A stretch of DNA of 64,000 nucleotides, taken from Glandiceps talaboti (taxonomy: Eukaryota > Hemichordata > Enteropneusta > Spengelidae). The stretch is taken from assembly GCF_964340395.1 (NCBI RefSeq), contig NC_135561.1, positions 15,145,461-15,209,460 on the forward strand, given 5' to 3'. Below the pieces are notes generated by a model. It did no database searches and was not told the DNA's origin. It saw nothing but the letters and a program-made list of their open reading frames with translations. Positions 44,126 through 58,609 of the stretch are shown here, in pieces; the first letter of the stretch is position 1, and each line of letters starts with the position of its first letter. The translations under genes were made by a program, and so were the position numbers.

Positions 44126-45019
44126 CCACACTAGAAAGGCCACATGCTAAGTTTGTAAATAAAACAATTGAAACACTTTATATGAATGCTGTAAACAAGT
44201 GTAGCACATCGAGAAAGTGTTTGACTTCAGTGTTACTCGTTGCATTGTCAGCAATCTTACAATGGCATGGTTCGTACTTTCTACGTTGACGTCATCGATT
44301 CGAATGAAAACAGCAAACTACAATGACCGAAGGGAAAAGATACTGTTTGTAAACAATGATCTGGTCATTGACTGTTCAGAAAGTAAAGATATCAGGTGCA
44401 GTCAACCAAACCGTTCTTGCAAAAAACTGTTCTATATGTGCAATTTTTCAATGGGTGGGTAATTTTTGAGATAGCTAGAGGGAGAGGAGAAAACAAGGAA
44501 GAATTGCAGAGGGGAAGTTCTGATTTTGATACAGTGAGGGGGGGGGGGAAACATGATGATGTCTGTAGGGTAACGCTCATTGAAATGATTGTTGGTATAG
44601 CGGAAAGGACAAACGTTTTCCTGGTGGAGAGTGGGTAAACCATTCACAGTATTGGGTAGGCAGTGGCCACTAGTGGGTTGGCGGGAAAGTTGAGACCCAC
44701 TGGGAGGGATGGCAGATCGATATCCCCATCACAAACAGTGGGAGGGCACATAAGAACAGCTAAACACCCTCCCCCCACAATTGTTTGGGGGAAGCGATTC
44801 TGTTAAAAACATCATTTTTGATCCGAAACAACATATAATTGATGAAAACCACATATTAAATGAGTTGCCTGTCAGCAAAGGTGTGGTTGGTCTTTCAGTA
44901 ATATTGAAGTCAATGCACCAAAATTTATCAAGTGGTGAGGTCAATGACGAAATGGATATCGACTATTAGGCCCAACCCAACCCCTCCCCCCCCCTAGTTT
45001 TTCACTGCCGACCATAAAC

Positions 45020-45270
45020 TTATTTTCACATATTCGAGAAAAAATAAAATCGCGAAAATTGTGAAGTCTCGCGAGAAATAGTGGACGTGGAATTTGACAT
45101 CAATTACTTAAAAAGACAATATAAAACTGTTCTTCCAATCTGTATTGGCTGTACATCTGATGAGAAGAAACCAATAACACAGAGACCATATGGAAAATAA
45201 AGGAAATCATAACTACCTGAACTGCACACTCACGCATGAAAACAAAAACAAAATTAAAAAAATCACCTAT
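45020..45270 (-). repeat. Dispersed repeat family I, copy 2 (inverted)
   Basis: Reverse complement of the family: AAAACTGTTCTTCCAATCTG, AACCAATAACACAGAGACCA, ACTACCTGAACTGC. Confidence 0.55.
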
Positions 45271-46262
45271 TCTAAAATTGAGTGTAATCGGAACCACATA
45301 ATTTTTTTGTTACACCTCAGCCATTGGTCGTAAACATTCATCGTCTGCTACGTATACGACAGCACCCTATAAGACTATATCACAACGACTCGTATGTACA
45401 ATGTATGGCTGTCATCAGGTCTATTTTGAATAAAGGATTTTTTTTTTGGTTTAAATAAGTCGAAGAAAAACACTGTCATTTCCCTCCCTGTGAACGTTTC
45501 TGAACTTTATGGGATTCTAAATATCGACGATGTGGAGATACGAGTCCTGCCACTGCTTCTCTCTCAAATCACAGTTATTGTCACTAAATATATTAAAAGT
45601 AAGTACCGTATGTTACTTTAAATCATGAAACCCTAGAGCAATTTAACATACATGTATAATGGTGTCGTTTACGGATCAGATAAATTCATGAGGTACTATC
45701 CTACGTCACATTGTTGGTAGCCATACTCTCCTTTATACGAGATGGCGTGCTTCTTGGAATGGATATATATCCCTCAACTTCAGCATGCCAGTTTGTGAGT
45801 TGTACAGCACATGTTTTGATGATCAGACAGATGCAATATTTTTTACAACAGCTGGAAGTTGATGTTTATAACGGATGTGGTCAGGATAAGGTCAAAGGAT
45901 CACGTGACCGAACAAATTGTCACATCTGACACAAGACAGGGTCGAGGGACGTGACGGAACAAAGTGTCGCCTCTGACGCAACATTTACATGATAAGAGAG
46001 AAATACTTAACAATATAATAACAAAGTAACTTCATTCCCACATACAAACACAAAAGCTTACTTAGATACATTATACTATGTCCTATTGTATAATACGTGT
46101 TCTCAACTTTATGAAATAGACATTAATTTTTTAACTAATGTAACTGATTTTGGGTTATGTTTCATCATATTAGTATATTACCGTTGTGAGTTGATGGGTA
46201 AACATAATTCAATCCTTCATGGTGTCGTAGCGTCTACTAGTCGTTGATCAGTGTACTTTGTC

Positions 46263-46382
46263 ATACATACATACATACATACATACATACATACATACAT
46301 ACATACATACATACATACATACATACATACATACATACATACATACATACATACATACATACACACGTGTGTTTGTTTATAT

Positions 46383-46436
<54 letters not shown>
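46263..46436. repeat. (ATAC)n and (AT)n
   Basis: About 100 bp of CATA units, a short spacer with CACACGTGTGTTTG, then about 50 bp of AT. Confidence 0.95.
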
Positions 46437-46439
<3 letters not shown>

Positions 46440-46629
46440 GTGTATAACGTTTTATGTCGAACGTCGTTAACGTTGTGTATTGTGTAGAACAGACTATAGA
46501 GGGCGAGATATGGGTACGAAACGTGTACAGATATATTTAAAGACAAGTGTGTATTGTAACAGTGACATGCAAATGAGTAGTGGCATGATATTTCAGTTAA
46601 CAAGTCTTCTCGAAGTCTGACTACAGACG

Positions 46630-46677
46630 CAGGCAGGCAGGCAGGCAGGCAGGCAGGCAAACACACGCACATGCACG

Positions 46678-46714
<37 letters not shown>
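46630..46714. repeat. (GCAG)n and (CA)n
   Basis: Short GGCA/GCAG run followed by CACG and CA units. Confidence 0.9.
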
Positions 46715-46717
<3 letters not shown>

Positions 46718-47443
46718 TACATGTAGACTGGCTAAGCATCGTAAAGAAACAATTACAAACTACATCTCTTCCATTTCTTATCAAAATGATGACCCGCCTA
46801 TTAGGGTCAAGTTCTATAAATCGTTTTAAGTTCTATGCAATTGTATCATTCATTGCGCCTATGAGTGTGTTGGGTTACTGGACTCTCACTCACTCACTTC
46901 GGTTGCTATGGTAACAATGACGTACTATACACAGATGAAGGCAGATTTGGCCTATTTCTGTAAAACTTTTAAAATAACTACAGGGGTCGAAAGATAATAC
47001 GTATACATTTCAAGGAAGGCGAAAATATTTATTTGCAGCCATAAAGTTTTGTGCAAATGAGCTGCGTCAAGTTGCAGTCTTCCCAGACTAAGTTGTATAT
47101 TCCCACCATTTTGTAAACGAAAACCTGGAATTTATTTTACAATAGAGCTACATGTAAGCTACAACATCATTAAAACATGGAGAAAATAGGTACGAAAGGA
47201 CTGTCACTCATCACATAGGTCTAAAGGAACTATACACAGTTGTATTTTCGGTCAATTTTGTCAGAATCGAACGAGGCATCAAAAGGGGGAATATTCAATA
47301 GAGTTGTATCATGACGTGACCGTCTTTCTGTCTTCGCTTTTCATAATTTAAATTAGCATTGGTCGTATCGAACTCCGAAATAGCTAGTCTATGGTACAGC
47401 TAGTATCAATACTTATGTAGCTTTTGACAAACCCTAAATGTAC

Positions 47444-47444
47444 A

Positions 47445-47475
<31 letters not shown>

Positions 47476-47560
47476 CATACATACATACATACATACATAC
47501 ATACATACATACATACATACATACATACATACATACATACATACATACATACATACATAC
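47444..47560. repeat. (CATA)n
   Basis: About 117 bp of uninterrupted CATA units. Confidence 0.95.
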
Positions 47561-48162
47561 GGATACACGTAAAACATCTGCAAACTAGGTACAAGTAAGA
47601 CAATCCGTAATAGGTCTATATCTTAACCTTATACTTGAGATGGTGGACCATTCAAGATTGTCTACTCAAGTAGCCGTTAATATTGGCATGATAGCACTGG
47701 TGATTCGAGCAATACATCAGTACAGCACGTAACGTGACAAAAGAAAACAAATCGAAATCTTGCGTAACCTAGCTTGTATTCGATGGACTCTCTTTGTGAT
47801 ATCGGTCAAAAGTACCTACCAATGACGTAACCGCACACACACACAAACATACCTCCGGTCATTAGCCCCCCCGGCCATCCACGTAAACAAAATAAGGAGG
47901 ATACACCATTTCAATATCTTGAGGGGGCTAGAGTATATGGACTCAAAGTCATTATTTTCAGCCACCTCGACAACAAGTTGTTTCGGATAGTAAACTAGAA
48001 AGCAATCTTTTGTATACTAGAAGTTATTTAATTTTTATGCAGTTTTTTTTTTGGAAAGATATGTTTTATGTCGCGTTGTATCGATCGGGTCACGCAGCAA
48101 GGCTTACAGATATCCCAAGTACATTGTATATCGATCAACATTTTCTTTTATTTTTATGGTTG

Positions 48163-48339
48163 TATACATACATACATACATACATACATACATACATACA
48201 TACATACATACATACATACATACATACATACATACATACATACATACATACATACATACATAAACACACGTACGTACGCACACACGCACGCACACACACA
48301 CATACATACATACATACACACACACATACATACATACAT

Positions 48340-48386
<47 letters not shown>

Positions 48387-48522
48387 TACATACATACATA
48401 CATACATACATGCATGCATGCATGCATGCATGCATACATACATACATACATACATACATACATACATACATACATACATACATACATACATACATACATG
48501 CATACATACATGCATACATACA
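48163..48522. repeat. (CATA)n with CA and TGCA blocks
   Basis: About 360 bp. Source of many false His-Tyr-Thr or Met-Tyr-Val-Cys reading frames on both strands. Confidence 0.97.
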
Positions 48523-49989
48523 AATCCTCCAGCCCCCCCCCCTCCCATATCAAATGGTGTACCCTGACGTCCATTCCTACCCTCTGTTTACTATTCGTAC
48601 TAAAAATACCTGTAGACACATTCACTGACTTTCTTCTATAGCACCGGCTAAACTCTTAACCTTGTCTGCATAAGTCGTACTACTCGTTGTAACGCATCAC
48701 TATCACCAACTACAATGAATATAAACGGCGGCTAAATGTACACAGCTGAGTGTGATACATGTCCAAAAAGTTATTTAACTTCACACTTATCTATAATATC
48801 CTTGACTTTCTGTTCTAAGATCGAACGTACGTACGGATGCATTATTTGAAAGTTATCTTCGATCTAAACCCTGGAGTCAAACTACTCTCATTGATGAATG
48901 TAGTGACGTAGTCAGAGTGTTTGAGCATAACAATGCTACGGTACGGAAATACATTAGTGGTAAGCTGAATGCTTTCACGACACTGGCAAATAAATGGTCA
49001 CCTTCGGCTTTGTTGTGACATAAAATGCATTGGTAATATTAGTACTTGAAAACCTGCCTACAACGATACATCGCCTTACATGACACTAATCATTACAGTG
49101 TATATGCATCAAGACTACTTGCAAAGCGACGTAAGATAAAACAGATGCCCTAAAAATCCGTTGACCTAATTCCTCGACTTCACATTTCAATGATTTCTGT
49201 TTTAGTTAGGCAGATTTTTCCTGGCTCTGAATCTATCACTGAAACCATCCCCGTTTTTTTGACGACATACTAAACAACAAATGTATGGAGAAAGTGATAT
49301 ATTGATAAACTACTCGACTAGCTTAATAAACTTTAATAGATCATGCACCGTGTACGATTTAACAGTATTGAGTGACCTCTGTGGTCGATTTTGAAAGATG
49401 TGAATTTAGCAGACAAAACAGTCGGGGGGGGGGGGGGCGAAGGGCAGCATGCAAGCCCTTCATCAAAAAGGCTTCTTAGCTGAACATACGCACCTTCCTA
49501 ACAACTTTACAGAATATCAGGTCACGCATATCAAATATAAATCCTATACTACGTCACACTGTTAATGTACACTACATGACATCTAGAACACAGTATAATA
49601 ACTCGGACCACTAGACTTCTTTCTAGTAAATAACAGTTACAACGTTGCACTTTAGTGGGTATGTTATTTGTATACAGATCATAAAGGCTTGATTCCCAAT
49701 ACAATACGTATATATACGTATATACAATATAATTTGTATGGATATATATTTATAATATTTATAATATGTAATTGACATGTTAAACGTGTGATGTGAATAA
49801 CAATAACCCGTAATGCATAATTAAGCATAGTTTAAATTTCAAAGAATGTAGTGTAGCCTTTGTTTATATGTGACATACACACACAATACACTGATAACAA
49901 AGGCGTGTGGGGGTCCCGGTTACATTAAATATAATATATACATGATAAACTGAGCAAAAATTGATAACTTGAGATAAAAGATGGGTTAC

Positions 49990-50340
49990 CTCATATGCAC
50001 TGGTAAGATGAAGATGATAAAATATGGGCATGTACAACTCCGCTGAACAAATCATAACTATGGTGTAACTGATGCCGAACAAAGAATACATGCTACCATA
50101 GACGTAGTGTTCTGCTGGTGTGCCGAGAATGGTGATAGCGGACATAAAACTAACAGTGAGAGACATCGCCACCGGTGCGGGATTCATGTTACGGTTGGCC
50201 ATCAAGAACTCGTTGGTTGTTTTTTGTCTTCCTCCTGTTAAAGCATGAAATATCCCGATGCCAGCAGACACACAGAGCAACAGGCCGAAGATTACATAGT
50301 CGGCGACAGAAAAACTTGGAATATTCGCCGAGGCCGTCAT
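49990..50340 (-). CDS. SLC5 transporter exon 1, copy B (distal alternative first exon or partial duplicate)
   Basis: 351 nt, 117 codons, identical in length and phase to copy A. Protein identity is about three quarters (31 differences by my count), with the same EFLMA.RNM loop and GTPAEHY motif. Donor GAG|GTAACC. Reading is intact with mostly conservative replacements, so it looks under selection rather than decayed. I found no second set of exons 2-15 in the 9 kb between the copies, so it either splices to the shared exons (AYE|YLEIRF) or is a stranded 5' duplicate. A TTTTCAG nine nt before the ATG could also be an acceptor for an untranslated exon. Confidence 0.8.
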
Positions 50341-52317
50341 CTTTACAACTGAAAAGTGTTGGCTGATAAAGAGTCAAACTATGTGTATGCTAGCAGTGGA
50401 ACCAGCAACAGATCTAGAACAGTGTGTGCAGTGCTTAATTGAGCCAAGAAGGAAGCTTCCGACGACGTAAACAGACTGGCAATGACCCAATCAAATGCGA
50501 GTATTTGAATTTCACTCTCTGTTATGCAAATGAGGAGTAGCGACAGACAGCATAACACTTGTGGAACACCCTTTACCATGTTACGTTCAGTCCATGCAAT
50601 ATAGAAAGGCAAAACTACAAATCCACAATGGGACAAAGCGAATAACGATTTTTAACTGCCCTTCTTTGTTAATATCTTTGTTCTGTCAACGTGAGCAGAA
50701 TAAATAATTGACTGAAGGTACAATATACAGTGAGCGTAACGTAAGAGACCTGGGTCTTTTAATGCAATAATACCGACCTGTTTGGATTAATACAGTATAA
50801 GAATGCGGGGATCGTCAGAGATCGTTGTATAGACAACGCCCTCTCATTAGAACTGACATCAAATGTATAAGTATCGATCATAATAATGGCGCAATTCAAC
50901 TCCTTCAGACTAAAATTGTCAAATTATCTATTTAAAAAAAAAAATTAAAAAAAAGTTCAACCTTGAGAACATTATAATTTATACACCCCACTGATAGTAC
51001 AACCCGTAGCGTGTGGTCACCTGAATACAAACATAAACTATCCGGGTGATAGTGTTCTCTGTACCGTGAAATCATAGGACTAAACAATTCAGAGACAAGT
51101 ATTAACCTAACAATATTACGTCACGTGCATATTTCAGATTTTTATGTTGTTGCCTTTAAAAAAAATTGCACATTGCATGGAAACCACAGACACTTGTGAC
51201 CCGAGATATAGTGTTTCGAAATATAATTTTAAAAAATCGATAATATTGATATAGTTGCGCGATAATATATGAAAGAGGTAAAAACGACACAGGTTTCTTG
51301 GATCGCCTATTAAAGTCCACCCACGGCTTAATATACTTACTCGGTGTTTGGACAAATTAAAAACGTAAGGTCCATCATGCATTGCAAATTAAAATTCCCT
51401 AATTGAATTTCGTGGTTTAGTGATGATTTATCAGTAATTTATCATTTTTATCTCACCCTTTTCAAATATTATCGGCCAAATATGTCAATATTGTCTATAT
51501 GTTATTATATTCTGTAACATTTCTCGGGTCACAAGTGTCTGTGATTGAAACTTTGTGAACCTCCACATCGAATGACATATGGTGAATATGGATGGATAGA
51601 AAGATTCCAGGGATACTTGTAATTGGGTCTGCTGATCGTAATGAATTCAGTAACTGTTATATATAGTTACGTAATTTGGTGATAGTTTCTATCTCCTGTG
51701 GATAATAGGTGGTATTCGATTCTAGGACCAGCCCTGGGGATATGCAGTATCAACTAAACAGACTCATCAGTAATTGTAAGGGGGAGGTCCTAGGAATTGG
51801 GGGGGGGGGCACTTTTTACAAATCGACCCTAAGAGGAGGCCATATTTTAGAACATGGAAATTAGGGGAGGGTTACATTTTACTTTGACTCATTTTTTGTC
51901 TAGTATTGCATTATTTTATGATTTTTGGCTTGATCCCACTGCTGCCACCGGTTTCAAATCCTACTGCTACCACATCCAACAACATGTCAATGAAATGCAG
52001 GGAATTGACTGTGTGTTGTGGTGTGAGGTGAGGAGCGGGTCTCACAGCAGTAAAGGGGGAACCGGGTGTGACAAGATATTGGGGATAATGTGGTGAGTGG
52101 AGATGTTGACCTTGGTCCTGAGGTTGTCAGTTGTGCGTTCATCTAGTCTTTATGAGTTCTGGCCTTCAGCTCAACCAATTAGATCCAAACACAGGCATGT
52201 TGATTTAATACAAACACAAACTGCACGTGGTGGTAATAGTGGGAAACAACACATGCCGTCAAAAACTATCAATGTGATGCGATCTTATTACATAAAAAAA
52301 ATCCTGGTCACTTGTTG

Positions 52318-52329
52318 GATTCGAACCCA
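52318..52329 (-). other. tRNA-like B box of a SINE relic
   Basis: On the - strand GGGTTCGAATCC matches the RNA polymerase III B-box consensus. The neighbouring A-box side is split away by the family D insertion. No cloverleaf can be drawn, so it is not a tRNA gene. Confidence 0.45.
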
Positions 52330-52343
52330 GGACCTCCTGACTA

Positions 52344-52458
52344 CATCGTCGCAAACCACGACCTCTTTTACGGCACCTTCCAGCACGTGCCCTACCTACC
52401 TCTAGCTGTTATTTCGTAGTAAGGCGGAAGAAATAACAGCTCTGGTTTGCGAGAATGC
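52344..52458. mobile_element. MITE family D with 7-bp target-site duplication, copy 2
   Basis: 115 bp with the same ends as copy 1 and the middle CGGAAGAAATAA. Flanks are CTGACTA on both sides (52337-52343, 52459-52465). Inserted next to the B-box-like segment of a tRNA-derived repeat. Confidence 0.75.
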
Positions 52459-55400
52459 CTGACTACTAAATCTTGAGTTCCAACTTTTTTTTATTAAAAA
52501 GACAGTCCCAATGGCTTGCCTTGTGAAAAAGGGAGTTGACAATTCTTGTTGCAAAAATATTTCAGTAGAGAAAATACATAAACAAAGGATATAAATTATA
52601 TACTATATAGATATATATATATATGTGTAGGTATTTATATAATTTTCCTATTACAGTGTTTGGTTGCAATTGCCCTGCTGGACTTACACTTACACATGCA
52701 CGTATTAGAGTTAAACCGAGTTCAGTCTTAAGTTGTCCAACAGGAAGTTCTTCTGAGTTCCAACAACTACGTCACGGGGAAGAATTTTGAACAGGGGTAG
52801 GGGCATATTTTTGAGAAAGGGAATTGAGGGAAGGTCAGTTTTAGCACAACGGATCGGACAGGGGGGGGTCACATTTTATGCCACTGCATAGACCGGGATT
52901 GATTACCCCCGGCCCTCACAGGTGACGGTATTTTGTGAATATTCGTAAATACCTATGAACGTCATTAGTTACATCCTTGATCATGTTGATTATAATATTA
53001 GCTCACAAGTGACTGTAGAAGCTTGTAACGGGAAATACACAAGGTCACATAATTCAGAATTTAGCATAATAGGGAATAAGGTTACCGTGAACTCATGCGA
53101 CTTTACCCGGAATCCCAACATAACGCCATTTCTCGTGGGGTCTATGACCGAAGTACGTGTTTATCATCATTTTGCGACATAAAAAAAACTCATTGCCAAC
53201 AAAACAATGTGTTTGGTCCAGATCTCAACACTGTTATCTTGGTGACGGCGACGTTTGTCCCCATTCATGTATCCACTGAGACGTGCAAGTCGACTCAATG
53301 TCCCTGTCTCAGTTTAAAAGCCCTTTTACTGGGTGATTGACTTACTACATACGTCAACTCTTGTTGATGTCTCTTATGTTATCGCTTTTGAAATTTGACC
53401 TTTTAACTTTTAATTTTGACCTTAAAGTTTGTGAGTGTCCTCACAAAAGTAGAACCTAACACACTTTTACACAAAAGTGACCTTATCAAAGCACGTCCAT
53501 TAATGAATAATGGGTTGACTGTCTTGATGCACGCCTCCAATTTCTAATTTATTGTTTGCGGTTGTTAATAAATTATTCTAGAACATTAGGTGTTGAAGGC
53601 TAGCCGCCGCTTTGATAGAACTACAAAACCAGATTGAAAGAAATACCGCCCTCTTCGACGAATATGGAATACATGTGCTTATTCGTGACCAAGGTGAACG
53701 ATAAAAAGTTGTGTTCTGACAGACAAGGACCCCAATACGGTAATATAAATCTGCTTGAAAACTGTCTTAGTTAACATGCAGAATTTACGATATAAGAATA
53801 TGAAATGGTATTCAAAATTAATAGATCCAAACATGTTTTACTAGTACAAATACAAACCAGTTTAAAGTCGAATTATAATGAAATTAGTATATTTTTAGAT
53901 AATCTCGCAAAGTTCAAGGAAAAGTCGATCGTAAATATGAAACACATATCCTAGATCTGAGGTGAAGAATGTGATTAGATAATTATATGCAGACAACATC
54001 GACGATTTAGTGTGGGGCAACAAAATCAACCTTTCACCTGCAAACATTTATCAAAACTTCCAGACTGTTTTTTTCAAACAGATTAGATCAAGTTAGCTTT
54101 ATACCTGTGTACAAATGGGGAAAAAAAGACTACATGACGAAAACAATGATGTGTTCACACTTTTACATCACATCGTACTGTTTTTAATGACTTTATTTTG
54201 TTTAGAATCTAATAGTGTTTGTAGGAGTGCTTGCAGGGTGTTATATATCGTGTACATAAAACACATTAAACACGGTTACCCCGGTCAGCACAGATAAATC
54301 ATAACACTATGTCAGATTTGATCAATATCATTATAAATTGTACAACACGGAAAAAATTAACAACACAATGTATTGAATAAATGAGATATGGCCCGGCCAC
54401 TGTCTGGCATGTAAGACATATGGTAAGGCGGTGAAACATACACACTGACGATCACGTGACTCGCACTTACCAATACGGTATATGATCGTAAACACATACA
54501 TTTAGAAGAAGACATTCTGATATATTCTATTTAATTATTTAATTTTATTACATTTTTATTTTTATTTTTTATTATGTTTTTTATTTTGTTACATTTCTAA
54601 ACATGACAGGCAATAGAGAAATAATGATATGATATGATATCAAACAGGCTATGTGAACACTTCCCTCATTCAGACTATTCCTACATCTCATGTAAACATA
54701 GATGTGCTGTACACTTTAGATCACTAAAATTATATATATAATTGTAATGAGAGTGAAATGACAACTGGGTGGTCTCAACAAATCTAAACTCAAAGAGTTT
54801 CCAAACCCCTTTGTTCCGCATATAAAAATGACGTAAACAGGTTAACAGTTTACCGATTGTGTGTTACGTTACTTTCTATATCGGCCAATGACACATTAAC
54901 AGCATTGTTGATCGTCGTGTACCTTACAATGATACAATAGGTTCGTAGAAAGTACCGTCGACAGTGTAGTAGTACTGTCACAGTGACGTGTAGAGTGTGG
55001 TTTATCGACGTATAGATATTTTATAGCCGCGCCGCTTGATATAGAAACACTTTCTTAAATCTCAATGAAACCTTGAAAGTGTTTACAGTCTCATAAACTT
55101 ACAACTGAGCGTGCTTTTTTCAACAACGAACTATGGACTCTTTTCTGGTAAACAAAGTTTGGAGACTTCCTCGAGCTATCATGATTACCCCTTCTTTTTT
55201 TTAAATTTGCAAATGGTGTTACGGAAAAATACACTCATCAATACAGTTTTACCAGAGGTAGTTTTTGTTTGATAGATTTTTTTGTTTGTTGCTGTGTTTT
55301 ATTCATTTAATTCTATGACTAATAAGGTTGACTTCGCCTCCCTGACATTTATAAATACCATGCGAAGACGAATTCGAACTACTAAGGCTCCAAGTCCAAT

Positions 55401-55483
55401 TTAATAACCTCAGGCTGTGTATAGAATTATCATCCATTGGAATCAATCACATGCGTAACTATCTAATGTCAACAACAACAACA

Positions 55484-55633
55484 ACAACAACAACCCCCCC
55501 CCCCCCCATTCCCAATCCTGGTGACCAACCTCTTCTGTAAACACCGTAAACGAAACGGAATGACCTGTCTTGGAATTGGATGATCCTAGATGTAGACTGC
55601 CCCTCTTATCCCCAGGCCCTCGATCTCCCTGTG
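55484..55633 (-). other. Possible cryptic exon (low support)
   Basis: After a plausible acceptor (ACTGCACAG at about 55634) the - strand reads GDRGPGDKRGSLHLGSSNSK, then TGHSVSFTVFTEE, with no stop until the CAA/C-rich repeat. The composition is not simple-repeat-like. The donor candidate (GAGGTTGGT) is weak. It could pair in phase with the segment near 57060. No family is recognised. Confidence 0.15.
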
Positions 55634-55924
55634 CAGTATTAACACATGAACATAAAAGTGACAGAGAATACACAGTATCAGACTGATTGATATGTTTTCT
55701 GTATTTTGTCAACCAAGTGTTGGATTAGTCTATGTACCTACAGGGGATTTGGTCAATAAATGAGTCAGTTTAGTGACGTAGTCGGTAGACTTGTGACAGT
55801 CTACTCAAGCCTATATTCACTGGCTATGACTGGTAAACAATATGGACTACGCTACGCGTTGTTTTTGTTTTTTCTATATCAAAACCGAACTGTAAAACTC
55901 GCTCGGTAGTTCGTGGGTATAGTT

Positions 55925-55931
55925 GTGTATA

Positions 55932-55974
<43 letters not shown>

Positions 55975-56019
55975 GAACGTACGCACGTATGTACGTATGT
56001 ATGTATGTATGTATGTATG

Positions 56020-56050
<31 letters not shown>
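55925..56050. repeat. (TGTATG)n and (TATG)n
   Basis: Hexamer run to about 55975, an ACGT-rich break, then the TATG run. Confidence 0.95.
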
Positions 56051-57002
56051 TACATATGCCCCCCCCCACACATGCTGAACTTTTCAAGGACCCTCCCCCC
56101 CCCCCGCCACTCCCCCAGGAGCTGTTTCTGAATTGAGCCTTAGTATATGAATAATACAAGTTTTGGTAAACACTGTCTGATTCAACTGAAAAACCCACAG
56201 TTGTGATATTTTGTTGAGATGCTTTGGGTGTCCAATTAATGACAGCAAGCCACCTTTAGGAGTAATTTACATAATATATGTCACGACATTGACTAATAAA
56301 CTTGAACCAGGCTTCATTGCCCGATATTCATCATGGGATTTTTCAACACCCCTCTCCCATCCCAGAAAAATAACCCCAAAAAGTGAAATCACACTTGTTC
56401 TTAATTAAGAATATGTAACTAAGTTTGCGGAATTTCATTCTTACAACTTCAAGTCGCCATTGTGTCATTTGCGGTTATCTTACCCCAACCTAATGTTTTA
56501 AGTGTATTTACTGGAAAGGTCGATGGTTTTAGTAACTTTTTGCCCCTAAATTCATACCAGCATGTTGATCTACAAGCACAATATTATTCCAGCTTATGGC
56601 TTACTGAAAACAAACCCCCCACCCCACCCCACCCCTCACCTCCAATAACTCGCTGCTTGCAAAATTACTGAAATTGTGTCTCGAAAAGTTATCACCTTGG
56701 TGTCTCATTATGGCGACCTTATAACGACATTTCTGGCAATCACTTTTATTGAACACTGTGAGCTTTTGAATATTAGACTTAAAGCCTACTGTAACCAGGA
56801 ACTGCAAGTGAAGTTTTTTTTGCAATAAATCTTACTAACTTGTTACATGCTATAACCAGTCAGTTGTGTCTCACGACGCTCAATCGATCTTGTATTAAGT
56901 ACATGCTTAAAGTTCAGCAAAGGTTGAGTGGTCGCGATATCACTGTAGGGACAAGTGTTTTTCACTGACCACACAGTATAAGAAGAACAAACAAAGACAA
57001 AC

Positions 57003-57061
57003 CTCAGATGCAAATGAGTCCAGAAATAGACCTGGTAACTGAGGCATTAAACTAGAGTCCC
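57003..57061 (-). other. Possible cryptic exon (low support)
   Basis: The - strand acceptor TCTGTTTTGCAG is followed by a frame reading DSSLMPQLPGLFLDSFASE, ending at GAG|GTTTGT. The LPGLF motif recalls transporter exon 8 (LPGLPGLF), but the rest does not align. May be chance. Confidence 0.15.
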
Positions 57062-57269
57062 TGCAAAACAGAAATGCAATGCAAGCTTACCATGCAATGG
57101 ATGGTTCCAAGACAGGACACGACGTTGAGGGCAGTTAAAGCACAGAAAAGTCATGTCAGTGAAGGACCCTTCTTATATGTGAATACAATTGAAAAGTAAT
57201 AGCACTTTTAGACAGTTTTAGATATTTTCGAGTGTTTCTTCACCGTTCGCTCCCTCTGTCTATCTTTGA

Positions 57270-57328
57270 CAGTCTCTGTCTGTCTGTCTGTATGTCTATC
57301 TGCCTGTTTGTCTGTCTGCCTGTGTGTC

Positions 57329-57411
<83 letters not shown>
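57270..57411. repeat. (CTGT)n then (TC)n
   Basis: Short CTGT-type run followed by about 80 bp of TC dinucleotides. Confidence 0.95.
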
Positions 57412-57413
<2 letters not shown>

Positions 57414-58009
57414 ATCACGCGACTAGTTTTAACTTCGTATCTAAAAATATAATATGACTTGCTCATATCTCTCCAATACATGACGTTTGAAGTACATGTT
57501 ATAGTCAGTTCTTTGACCCTTCAGAAGTAGACGTTATAACGGCACACCCAAAATATATGTACAAGATAAATGGCAAAGGTAATACATCAAAGTTCAGCTA
57601 CTCTAGCCAAGATTGACTTTTACCAGTATTTACATAAAAAGAATTATCACATACAATGTACATACATATAGCCAATCGAAGGCATGTATACCTGATATGT
57701 TTATTGTGTCACGTGATTCTCTTTAAAATGACGTCAGATTCGTTACAACTGCACTGGCTCAGCTGCAACTGGGACACTTTTTCCACCAAGCAAGAGAAGA
57801 TTTTACTAAAAAATGTTGAATTGCTTATAAATCAGTTGTGATGACTTGAGTGAAAACATTAGTTTTGAATACGGAGTCATGTTAGTTTGACTAACCTCTA
57901 TGCCTATATGGTAGAGATTAATATTCTTCTCCGCGACCACAGCCTGGGGTGGTCTCGTGGGCAGAGCCACCAGCGGCAAGAGGCTGCGGAACCGAGACGA
58001 GCTGAGATT

Positions 58010-58290
58010 ATAAACCTTTTACTCAAGTGAGACATTGCAATTGCCTTCTGGTATTGTTACAACAGTTGACTGCCTAGTATGTATCCCCGACATTTTTTGG
58101 GACGTATCAAAAATTACGTCATCGGATCATTTATATGTCATATCTTAATAAAAAGTTTGAATTCAGTCAATTGCAAGTGATGGTTATGTATGCTTCAGTA
58201 AGTAGAATACTGCAAGTGACTTTTAAGTACCCTGAATAAATCTCGCCCATATCGTATAAACTCAGCTTGTGCCCCTTTAACTTTGCATAG
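58010..58290 (+). mobile_element. Dispersed repeat family A, intergenic copy
   Basis: TAAACCTTTTACTCAAGTGA through AACTCAGCTTGTGCCCCTTT. Internal ATTACGTCATCGGATCATTT and AGTCAATTGCAAGTGATGG. Confidence 0.6.
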
Positions 58291-58609
58291 AGTTAAAGGC
58301 CGAGTTCGGATAAAAGATAAAATTCGGGTGTGAAAAGCAACTGTCTTGCTGAGCTATGGAGAAAGGTGATCCTGAACAAAAGAATATAATTTTGCATGTC
58401 ATCTTTGGTGGGTCGACTCCACATTAAATATAGCAACTGATGCTAGAACCTGGTATGGAAACCCTGGCCTTTAAGTTTAAATCCACTCCCTTCTTCCATG
58501 GCTAGTTCCGTGAATACAATTAGAATATAATGCTATTATGATAAAGCAGAGTATACGTATACATATACGTCTCTGTTTATTTATACCACACATAGGCATA
58601 TGTTATACA

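Noticed and set aside
44217-44969. Cluster of 60-83-codon frames on both strands
   Set aside because: Overlapping frames on opposite strands, with non-ATG starts in some, no motifs and no splice context.
51854-52405. Adjacent 80- and 102-codon frames
   Set aside because: The second runs into the SINE relic and the family D MITE; neither shows a conserved domain.
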